NCBI GenBank assembly: GCA_046160345.1
Contig: JBJXGO010000125.1
Location: forward strand, 1-29,163
DNA: 29,163 nucleotides
Direction: 5' to 3'
Origin: M3007 sp046160345
GTDB lineage: Bacteria; Bacteroidota; Bacteroidia; Chitinophagales; Saprospiraceae
Numbering within the stretch: position 1 is the stretch's first letter; the number at the start of each line of letters is the position of its first letter. Below the pieces are notes generated by a model that did not search any database, was not told the origin of the DNA, and saw only the letters and a list, made by a program, of their open reading frames with translations. This document shows positions 7,958 to 14,632 of the stretch, piece by piece. A program made the position numbers and the translations under genes.

Positions 7958-8197
7958 ATGAAATACTTGACAGAAAGAATTACCACCGACCCCGACCTTT
8001 GCGGAGGTCGCCCAACCATTAGAGGCATGCGGATGACGGTACAAACGGTATTGGAATATTTGGCCGCTGGCGACTCCAAGGATGACATCTTGAAAGGCTA
8101 TCCATGGTTAGAAGCCGAAGACATTGATGCCTGCTTGGATTTTGCAGCAAAGATGATGGGGGATTTCCGTTTTAAACCTCTTTTGAAAGCTGCCTGA
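7958..8197 (+). CDS. DUF433 protein, probable antitoxin
   Basis: A 79-residue DUF433 protein. The signature ITTDPDLCGGRPTIRGMRMTV (about residues 8-28) and the following VLEYLAAGDSKDDILKGYPWL are the family hallmark and form a small helix-turn-helix-like DNA-binding fold. The gene lies 5 bases upstream of a DUF5615 PIN-like gene. DUF433-DUF5615 pairs are a predicted type II toxin-antitoxin arrangement, with DUF433 as antitoxin and autoregulator (established prediction, not shown here). The module sits between nuoL and nuoM, oriented with the operon, and has its own candidate promoter. Confidence 0.88.
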   Translation: MKYLTERITTDPDLCGGRPTIRGMRMTVQTVLEYLAAGDSKDDILKGYPWLEAEDIDACLDFAAKMMGDFRFKPLLKAA

Positions 8198-8202
8198 AAG
8201 TC

Positions 8203-8544
8203 ATGGCCAAGTATCTTTTGGATGTGAATATGCCCAACTATTTTGGGGAATGGCAGCCACCAGTATTTCAGCACATGGTAGAAATTGGTCGAACATGGTC
8301 AGACACCAAAATTTGGGAATATGCCCAAAGAAACAGTTTGACAATATTGACCAAAGACTATGATTTCTATGACCGAATAGTTGTAGAAGATCCTCCTCCT
8401 TGGGTTGTTCATTTTCGGCTTGGGAATATGAAACTAAAAGATTTTCAATCATTTATTGCTGATAACTGGATTGAAATCAGTGAGTTGAGCACCCAAAACA
8501 AATTGGTTGTGGTTTTTGAAGATGAGATTTTGAGTGTTGGATGA
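8203..8544 (+). CDS. DUF5615 PIN-like protein, probable toxin
   Basis: A 113-residue member of the PIN-like DUF5615 family (Mut7-C-like fold), presumably an RNase. An early acidic residue is in YLLDVNMP (family LLDxNLP motif). A second acidic cluster is in WSDTKIWEYA, and the third in ILTKDYDFYDRI, which together give the expected carboxylate set of PIN nucleases. The hydrophobic strand PWVVHFRLGN and the C-terminal LVVVFEDEIL complete the domain. It directly follows the DUF433 gene with a 5-base gap, so co-expression as toxin and antitoxin is likely. No visible truncation. Confidence 0.85.
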   Translation: MAKYLLDVNMPNYFGEWQPPVFQHMVEIGRTWSDTKIWEYAQRNSLTILTKDYDFYDRIVVEDPPPWVVHFRLGNMKLKDFQSFIADNWIEISELSTQNKLVVVFEDEILSVG

Positions 8545-8606
8545 ATGGCAATTTTGAATGTTGCTGCATTGCTAGCAGTTTTGTTTAAATTCCCAATCGA
8601 AAGTGG

Positions 8607-8741
8607 AGAGTAATAAAGCCTAGTTCACTCACAAAAATCGCTGATTCGTATTTTTCTATGCACCTCTTCTGGAAAACCATTGAAGAAGACCTTCCGACGT
8701 TGAAAACCCAAATCGAAACCATCTTACAACAACACGACTAA
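8607..8741 (+). pseudogene. Possible C-terminal remnant of a HepT/HEPN (DUF86-like) toxin
   Basis: In the 206-base spacer before nuoM, an open frame with no sensible start (stop TAA at 8739-8741) encodes a peptide containing IADSYFSMHLFWKTIEEDLP and then TLKTQIETILQQHD. This resembles the last third of HepT-type HEPN proteins, where the RxxxxH motif is followed by YF, then W, TI, DLP and a final helix. About two residues seem missing between YFS and W, and the catalytic His position reads Asp, so the piece would be dead. The other part of the spacer (8545-8606) holds only a 22-codon frame with no recognisable content. Confidence 0.4.
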
Positions 8742-8750
8742 CCGACTTCT

Positions 8751-10196
8751 ATGTCACTGATTTTCATACTTATACCCTTCATCGCTTCGGCGATTGTACT
8801 ACTTCTGCGACCTGCCGGCTTGTCACGCCATCTTGCTCTAGTCGCCTCCCTGGCCAACCTCGCGGCCACGGCCTATTGCCTCTGCTGCGACTACAGCCAA
8901 GGCATGAGCTGCACGTTTTCCGTGCCTTGGGTGGCTTCGGCGGGGATCAACTTCAGTCTGGGAATGGACGGCATTACGCTTATCATGTTGGTGCTGACAA
9001 ATTTGCTGGCTCCGCTGATCATCCTAACAAGCTGGGACCGGAAATACGAAAATGACTCGCGATACTACGGACTTTTGCTGTTGATGCTGGGCGCATTGAA
9101 CGGTGTTTTCCTTGCACAGGATGGCCTGTTGTTCTATGTTTTTTATGAGCTGGCGCTCATCCCGATCTACTTTATCTGCGCTATTTGGGGCGGACAAGAC
9201 CGTATTAGAGTCACGCTGAAATTTTTCATCTACACCTTTGTTGGCTCCTTGTTCATGCTGGTTGCATTACTTTGGGTCTATTTGCAGACACCTGGCAACC
9301 ACTCTTTTGCATGGGCGGATCTGGTGGCAGTCCAATTAACACCCATGCAAGCACATTGGGTGCTCTTGGGTTTCTTTCTCGCTTTTGCAGTCAAAATGCC
9401 CGTTTTCCCCTTTCATACCTGGCAACCAGACACATATGTTACTGCCCCAACCGGTGGTACCATGCTGCTCTCCGGCATTATGCTCAAAATGGGTACCTAC
9501 GGCGTGATCCGTTGGATGATTCCGCTGGCTCCTGAAGCCATGCATATTTTGAACCCGATCTTCATTTCCTTGGCGGTATTTGGCATTTTGTACGCGAGCA
9601 TTATTGCGGTCAAACAATCGGACATCAAACGACTGGTGGCGTATTCATCCATTGCGCACGTTGGTTTGATCGCTGCAGGAGTATTGGCCTGGAACAAGGC
9701 GGGAGTGCAGGGCGGCATGATCCAAATGCTCAACCACGGTATAAATGTGGTAGGGCTTTTCTTCATCGTGGATTTACTCGAACGTCGCCTCGGCACCCGC
9801 TCGATGGCCGACATGGGCGGCATCGCCAAATCTGCCCCGAAATTTGCAACGCTGTTCATGATCATCATGTTGGGTTCAGTGGCCGTGCCTTTGACGAATG
9901 GGTTCCCGGGTGAATTTCTTTTACTGAATGGTGTGTGGAATTACAATTTCTGGTTGGGTGTAATTGCTGGCTTGACCATCATTTTTGGTGCGGTGTATAT
10001 GTTGCGGGCGTATGGTTTGGTTGTTTTTGGAGAGCCCAGACCTGAGACGGCCAATTTTGAAGACGTGAATTCAAGAGAGTTTTTGGTGCTGGGTATTATT
10101 GCCGGGTTGGTAATTGTGCTGGGCTTTTTCCCACAATCTATTTTAGGTCTGACGGAATTTAGCATCGACAGGATTTTAGGAGCTGTACAACTTTAA
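8751..10196 (+). CDS. nuoM: NADH-quinone oxidoreductase subunit M
   Basis: Antiporter-like proton-pumping subunit of complex I, 481 residues with about 14 hydrophobic segments. Signatures include the conserved glutamate helix in YVFYELALIPIYFI, the lysine-bearing AVKMPVFPFHTWQPDTYVTAP, then GTMLLSGIMLKMGTYGVIRW, and the later histidine in IQMLNHGINVVGLFF. The length is normal for the family. It starts 9 bases after the putative HepT remnant and is followed 3 bases after its stop by a small S4-domain gene. Membership in the same operon as nuoL and nuoN is evident from order and strand. Confidence 0.95.
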   Translation: MSLIFILIPFIASAIVLLLRPAGLSRHLALVASLANLAATAYCLCCDYSQGMSCTFSVPWVASAGINFSLGMDGITLIMLVLTNLLAPLIILTSWDRKYENDSRYYGLLLLMLGALNGVFLAQDGLLFYVFYELALIPIYFICAIWGGQDRIRVTLKFFIYTFVGSLFMLVALLWVYLQTPGNHSFAWADLVAVQLTPMQAHWVLLGFFLAFAVKMPVFPFHTWQPDTYVTAPTGGTMLLSGIMLKMGTYGVIRWMIPLAPEAMHILNPIFISLAVFGILYASIIAVKQSDIKRLVAYSSIAHVGLIAAGVLAWNKAGVQGGMIQMLNHGINVVGLFFIVDLLERRLGTRSMADMGGIAKSAPKFATLFMIIMLGSVAVPLTNGFPGEFLLLNGVWNYNFWLGVIAGLTIIFGAVYMLRAYGLVVFGEPRPETANFEDVNSREFLVLGIIAGLVIVLGFFPQSILGLTEFSIDRILGAVQL

Positions 10197-10199
10197 GGC

Positions 10200-10406
10200 A
10201 TGGAGTTCAAAATTAAAGACCACGACCACATCCCCCTCAACAACCTCTTGAAAGTCCTGAATCTCGTCGAAACAGGTGGAGAAGCCAATAGCCGAATCAC
10301 CAGCGGCGAGTTAAAAGTCAACGGCCAGATCGAAACACAAAAACGCAAAAAACTCCGCCCTGGTGACGTGGTGGAATTTGAAAAGACAAAAATTACCATC
10401 CAATAA
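10200..10406 (+). CDS. Small S4-domain RNA-binding protein (YbcJ/YaaA-like)
   Basis: A 68-residue protein made of a single S4-type RNA-binding domain. After an N-terminal strand, IPLNNLLKVLNLVETGGEA matches the first helix of the YbcJ/S4_2 family. SGELKVNGQIETQKRKKLRPG is the characteristic loop with basic residues that contacts RNA, and GDVVEFEKTKITIQ is the closing strands. YbcJ-like proteins are thought to bind structured RNA, but the target is not known. It starts 3 bases after nuoM and is read in the same direction, so it is probably co-transcribed. It has no known link to complex I. Confidence 0.85.
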   Translation: MEFKIKDHDHIPLNNLLKVLNLVETGGEANSRITSGELKVNGQIETQKRKKLRPGDVVEFEKTKITIQ

Positions 10407-10428
10407 ACCAATTACCAACCAATCACTA

Positions 10429-10457
10429 ATCAACCAATAACCGATCAACCAATAACC
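10429..10457. repeat. Direct repeats in the S4-nuoN spacer
   Basis: ATCAACCAATAACC occurs perfectly at 10429-10442 and 10444-10457 (period 15). The flanking 10407-10428 and 10458-10463 carry degenerate copies of the same ACCAAT theme. No gene is present between 10407 and 10520. Confidence 0.75.
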
Positions 10458-10462
10458 AATCC

Positions 10463-10490
10463 CCCCCTCCTTCGCTAAGGCTACGGCGGG
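10463..10490. repeat. GC-rich island with the near-palindrome CCTTCGCTAAGG
   Basis: Within the otherwise A/C-rich spacer before nuoN, a C-run is followed by CCTTCGCTAAGG (10469-10480; CCTT and AAGG pair around CGCT) and CTACGGCGGG. It resembles a short dispersed intergenic element, but its copy number cannot be judged from one occurrence. Confidence 0.4.
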
Positions 10491-10520
10491 TAAACCAAAT
10501 AAACAAATCACCACTAGAAA

Positions 10521-11939
10521 ATGACCGCACTACTCATACTCTTCCTTACGGCAATTGTCGTACTTTTTGCAGGACTGACCAAGCAACGCCAATGGCTGCA
10601 ACCCCTTGCTTTGTTGGGCACCCTGTTGGCACTTGGGGCTACGGCCATAGACCTTTTTGACGTCCACCTGCCAGGTCTCGGCGGACAAGATGGTTTTGGT
10701 TGGGGCAATGAATACGCCAATATGTTTCGGTTCATGCCATTTGCCCACGCGTTTTCAGGGGTAGCTATCCTGGCCACAGCACTTATCATCGGACTTTCCG
10801 GCTGGGGCTTTCGCCACCTGAATTCTACCCTGGGAGACCATTACGGACTTATTTTGTTCAGCCTTTGTGGGGCATTGGTCATGTTCTCCTACACCAACAT
10901 GACGATGCTCTTTTTAGGAATTGAGATCCTGAGCATACCGCTTTATGTGCTCGCAGGGAGCCGACGTGAAGACCCTGCCGGAAACGAGGCCGCGCTCAAA
11001 TACTTCCTCATGGGCGCTTTTGCTACGGGAATTTTGCTTTTCGGCATGACGCTTGTTTATGGGGCCACGAGCAGTTTCGATCTTGCATCCATTAGTCGAG
11101 CCATAGGCAACGGCGACCAAATGCCGGGGATGTTGAAAGTTGGCATTTTGTTGATGATAATGGGTTTAAGTTTTAAAGTTTCCGCCGTACCATTTCATTT
11201 TTGGGCGCCAGACGTATATCAGGGAAGTCCAAATCTGATCACTGCGTTTATGGCAACGGTGGTAAAAACGGCTGGATTTGCTGCGTTTTATCGATTGTTT
11301 GCCATCGCCTTCCCTGGAGCAGAAGGGTTTTGGAGCGTACCCATCGCTCTGATCGCTGCATTGACCATGACGGTCGCCAACACCACCGCCCTGTTCCAAA
11401 AGGATTTCAAACGAATGATGGCTTATTCGAGCATTTCTCATGCAGGTTATTTACTGCTCGCAATTTTAGCCATCGGGACGGCTGGGGCAGACAACGCCTT
11501 GCTGTTTTATTCCCTGACTTATTCTTTGGCTACTATATGTGCTTTCGGTGCTTATATCGTTGTGGCAGAACAAAAAGGAGACGGTTCGTTTACAGCTTTT
11601 AATGGTTTGAGCAAATCTCGACCATTGCTCGCTGCCGTGTTGGCGCTTTCGATGATCTCGCTGGCAGGGATTCCGCCATTGGCTGGTTTTTTTGGAAAAT
11701 ATTTTCTCTTTACTGCTGCGTTTGCAAAATATCCCTGGCTTATTGTTTTGGCAGTGATCAATTCGGCAGTTTCCATTTACTATTATTTCAAAATTATCAT
11801 CGCCATGTATTTTGTCAGGGAAGAAACTGCCGGCGAAACATTTCCTATCCCTATGACCATCCGGTGGGCCGTTGTACTTGGACTGTTGCTCATTGTTTTG
11901 CTTACCCTGGCACCTGGTAGCGTTTATGGGTTGATTTAA
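10521..11939 (+). CDS. nuoN: NADH-quinone oxidoreductase subunit N
   Basis: Antiporter-like proton-pumping subunit of complex I, 472 residues with about 14 hydrophobic segments. Signatures include FLGIEILSIPLYVLAG with the conserved glutamate, GLSFKVSAVPFHFWAPDVYQGSP with the conserved lysine region, and KRMMAYSSISHAGYLLL. The helix LAGIPPLAGFFGKYFLF is the usual late broken helix. The start ATG at 10521 is preceded by an A-rich stretch (CACTAGAAA). It is the last nuo gene in the window and closes the operon order. An AT-only inverted repeat (ATTTAA/TTAAAT, 11934-11949) overlaps its stop codon. Confidence 0.95.
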   Translation: MTALLILFLTAIVVLFAGLTKQRQWLQPLALLGTLLALGATAIDLFDVHLPGLGGQDGFGWGNEYANMFRFMPFAHAFSGVAILATALIIGLSGWGFRHLNSTLGDHYGLILFSLCGALVMFSYTNMTMLFLGIEILSIPLYVLAGSRREDPAGNEAALKYFLMGAFATGILLFGMTLVYGATSSFDLASISRAIGNGDQMPGMLKVGILLMIMGLSFKVSAVPFHFWAPDVYQGSPNLITAFMATVVKTAGFAAFYRLFAIAFPGAEGFWSVPIALIAALTMTVANTTALFQKDFKRMMAYSSISHAGYLLLAILAIGTAGADNALLFYSLTYSLATICAFGAYIVVAEQKGDGSFTAFNGLSKSRPLLAAVLALSMISLAGIPPLAGFFGKYFLFTAAFAKYPWLIVLAVINSAVSIYYYFKIIIAMYFVREETAGETFPIPMTIRWAVVLGLLLIVLLTLAPGSVYGLI

Positions 11940-11958
11940 GCAATTAAATTTCAATTCG

Positions 11959-13146
11959 ATGAAACCAATCTTCTGTTTTTTATATGCCGTATTAAGCGTT
12001 TTTGCATTTTTTTTCGCCTGTAAAAACGAGCCCAAACAGCCCGTCATCTCGCTGGTTCAAGAGTCGCCTCCCCCACCCTCTCCCAAACCAGAGGTTTACC
12101 TCTACGTCGTATCGGTGGATAAGCTCAACTTGCGTGACCAATCGAACAAAAACAGCAAGGTCATAACCCAATTTGCCGAAGGCGATTTTGTAGAAAGCAA
12201 TGGAGATGTTTCCCCCAATAAAGAAGAGGTTACCCTACGTGGTATTCCATTTAACGAACCCTATTTCAAGGTAAGCAGTACTACTCCTGAGCGATATAGC
12301 GGTTGGGCCTACAGCGCCGCACTGGTGCCCGTTTACGCAGGCTCTCGTACTACAATGCCTGATTTGACAAAATTATCCAAGTTCTCCAGTTACTTAAAAA
12401 CACTGGATGCCAGGAAACTCGATAGCGGAAAAAAGGCCTGGGATTATTATTCTCAAAATTTGGCAGGCACACAGGGCACCTTGGCAGATGCCGTATTTAT
12501 TCTTTTAGAACGGTTCTTGTTTCGCATGGAAACGGACGGCGATTTTTACACTTTAACAGAAAAAATAAATTGGCAAGATGCTGATTATGAGGCGATTGAG
12601 AAAGGCACATTCGATGTGAACAAATATCCTGACACCAAGGCATTATACCTCAACGGCTTTCGAATCGCAATGGGCGAGGGTATGGTTTTTCCAGTTGTTG
12701 ACTGGGCAAAACTCGGCGAAGCCTTTGCTACCAAAGTGACTCCACCCATGAAAACCTACATGGAACAAATCATCAAGGAAGAAAAGGAACCCATGTGGAG
12801 CGATGGTGGAATAATTATCCCTCTGGAACAAGTCGCAGACCGCGCTGCCTGGTGGGAAAAGTTCAATCAATTCAATCCTTATTTCGTGCGCAGCGAAGAA
12901 ACCCAAAATTCTCAACGCGGTTTGCTGCTTATGCTGATTTGTGGCGCGGACAACACCCCTGTTTTCCCCGGTGAAAACGAATCTCTTTCTGAAGACTATA
13001 AAAAAGTATGGGCTTATGTTCAGCAAAAATATTCAGGCACTGGAATTGGAAAATCCGTTAAGGAGATGGCTGACCTGGTGAACGAAGAAGGCGGAATTCG
13101 GACTAAAAAAGTAGCAGCATTAATGGAGAAATATATGATTGACTGA
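11959..13146 (+). CDS. SH3-like domain lipoprotein of unknown role
   Basis: A 395-residue predicted lipoprotein: a hydrophobic signal segment ends in the lipobox FFFAC with C21 as the lipidated cysteine. A proline-rich linker (PPPPSPKP) follows. Residues about 47-125 look like a bacterial SH3-type domain, with the typical LNLRDQSNKNSKVITQF and a later GWAYSAAL. The remaining 270 residues are a helical region (LDARKLDSGKKAWDYYS onward, with repeated WW/W-rich segments) that I do not recognise. It is probably located in the outer or inner membrane facing the periplasm. It lies 19 bases after nuoN and could be read through from that operon. Function unknown. Confidence 0.75.
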   Translation: MKPIFCFLYAVLSVFAFFFACKNEPKQPVISLVQESPPPPSPKPEVYLYVVSVDKLNLRDQSNKNSKVITQFAEGDFVESNGDVSPNKEEVTLRGIPFNEPYFKVSSTTPERYSGWAYSAALVPVYAGSRTTMPDLTKLSKFSSYLKTLDARKLDSGKKAWDYYSQNLAGTQGTLADAVFILLERFLFRMETDGDFYTLTEKINWQDADYEAIEKGTFDVNKYPDTKALYLNGFRIAMGEGMVFPVVDWAKLGEAFATKVTPPMKTYMEQIIKEEKEPMWSDGGIIIPLEQVADRAAWWEKFNQFNPYFVRSEETQNSQRGLLLMLICGADNTPVFPGENESLSEDYKKVWAYVQQKYSGTGIGKSVKEMADLVNEEGGIRTKKVAALMEKYMID

Positions 13147-13177
13147 AGCGACCGCTAGGACTGCATTTAAGCAGACT

Positions 13178-14620
13178 TCACTCCACCTTTAAAACCCATA
13201 CATGTTGCCCAATTCTTTTGGCATCCGCTGAAAAAAGAATTTCCACCCCATTCGCCGTATTCTTCCACGGCAATAACCCGGTCCTTCCGTACAAACTGAC
13301 CTTTGTGTTTTTAGCAAAGGGCATTTTGGTGAGTAAAACCTTATCTTCCGGTGCATCGAAAAGAAAAACATACTTTGTTTTGCCATCTTTTGATTGGGTG
13401 AACCGAATGCGTTCGCCTTCACCAAAGCTGCCGTAAATGCGTGTTCCATAAATTGCTTCTCCATTGATTTTTATCCAGGAACCTATTTCACGTAACCGCT
13501 CATAAGCAGCATCATGCCATTCTCCTTCCGGGCTTGGGCCTATGTTGAGCAAATAATTGCCTCCCTTGCTCACAATATCCACCAACTTTTCGATGATCTC
13601 ATCGGTCGGTTTGTATTTGTCATTGGGTACATAACTCCAGCTCCCGGCCATTGTCATGCAGGTTTCCCAGGGATATGGAAGTCCGGTTTCCGGAATATGT
13701 TGTTCCGGGGTCAGGTAGTTTTGATAAATACCCGGAACCGCGCGGTCCACTACTATCAGCCCTGGTTGTTTGGCCCGGGCTGATCGTACAATGAATGGCA
13801 TATCTATGTCCTGGCTTTGCGGGTTGCGCGCCCAGCGACTGTTCTCATAAACTTCGGCGAGTTCATTTTTTATCACTTCCTCTGACTTTGTCTGCACCCA
13901 TCCTCCATCAAGCCAAAGGATGTCTATTTTGCCGTAATCGGTCATTAATTCATCGATCTGGTCTTGGGTAAATTTTTTAAATTTTGCCCATTTCTCTGGA
14001 TGTTTTTGAATGGAATAATTGCAGTTTCGGTCGCTGGGCGGGAATTTTTTCCACCAATAATCGTCTGAATGCCAGTCTGGTTTAGAAAAATAGGCCCCGG
14101 TCCAAAAGCCCTGCTCTCTGAAAGCAGAGAAAATTTCTTTGGTGACATTGCTTCTAGGGTTGGCAGCAAAAGGACTGTTGGGGCCTGAGATTTTATAGTC
14201 GGTAAATTTTGAATCGAACATACAAAATCCGTCGTGATGCTTTGTGGTAAACACGACATATTTCATGCCTGCATCTTTGGCTGCCGCTGCCCAGCGTTCC
14301 GGGTTAAAACGGATTGGATTAAATGTATTGGGAAGGTTTTCATAGGCTTGCACATATTCGTTGTAATTGTCCAAAACCCCTTTTTTTCTTCCCCCGGTAG
14401 CCCAGGAGAGGTCCTCCGGACAGATGCTCCAACTTTCCACGATACCCCACTGGCTATATGCGCCCCAGTGCATAAGCAGGCCAAATTTGAGATCTTGCCA
14501 GGATTCAAGGCGGCGTTGAATGGCCGTGTCAGGATCGGGGAAATAGGCCTGGTGTTGGGCACCTAGTGGCAGGTTGACCGAACCTATAATAAATAGGAAA
14601 ATAGAAAAAGTGCTTTTCAT
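13178..14620 (-). CDS. Exported alpha-L-fucosidase, GH29
   Basis: A 480-residue glycoside hydrolase of family GH29, which removes alpha-L-fucose from glycans. A signal peptide (about 1-21, ending LGAQ) suggests export to the periplasm or surface. Family motifs are FGLLMHWGAYSQWG (46-59), KYVVFTTKHHDGFCMFDSK (120-138) with the substrate-binding HH, and KIDILWLDGGW (231-241), where D238 is the expected nucleophile. The acid/base position is not strictly conserved in the family and I cannot assign it. A C-terminal beta domain follows from about 390. It begins 12 bases after the acs stop on the same strand, so the two are probably co-transcribed. No SusCD genes are nearby. Confidence 0.92.
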   Translation of the reverse strand: MKSTFSIFLFIIGSVNLPLGAQHQAYFPDPDTAIQRRLESWQDLKFGLLMHWGAYSQWGIVESWSICPEDLSWATGGRKKGVLDNYNEYVQAYENLPNTFNPIRFNPERWAAAAKDAGMKYVVFTTKHHDGFCMFDSKFTDYKISGPNSPFAANPRSNVTKEIFSAFREQGFWTGAYFSKPDWHSDDYWWKKFPPSDRNCNYSIQKHPEKWAKFKKFTQDQIDELMTDYGKIDILWLDGGWVQTKSEEVIKNELAEVYENSRWARNPQSQDIDMPFIVRSARAKQPGLIVVDRAVPGIYQNYLTPEQHIPETGLPYPWETCMTMAGSWSYVPNDKYKPTDEIIEKLVDIVSKGGNYLLNIGPSPEGEWHDAAYERLREIGSWIKINGEAIYGTRIYGSFGEGERIRFTQSKDGKTKYVFLFDAPEDKVLLTKMPFAKNTKVSLYGRTGLLPWKNTANGVEILFSADAKRIGQHVWVLKVE

Positions 14621-14632
14621 GATTTGGTAAAT

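Noticed and set aside
8545..8613. A 22-codon frame directly after the DUF5615 gene
   Set aside because: Too short, no recognisable content and no supporting signal.
11934..11949. Inverted repeat ATTTAA/TTAAAT over the nuoN stop as a terminator
   Set aside because: The stem is only six A/T pairs without a T-run, too weak to call.
13147..13177. Hairpin CTGC/GCAG between the convergent lipoprotein and fucosidase genes as a bidirectional terminator
   Set aside because: Only four paired bases and no clear T-run on either strand.
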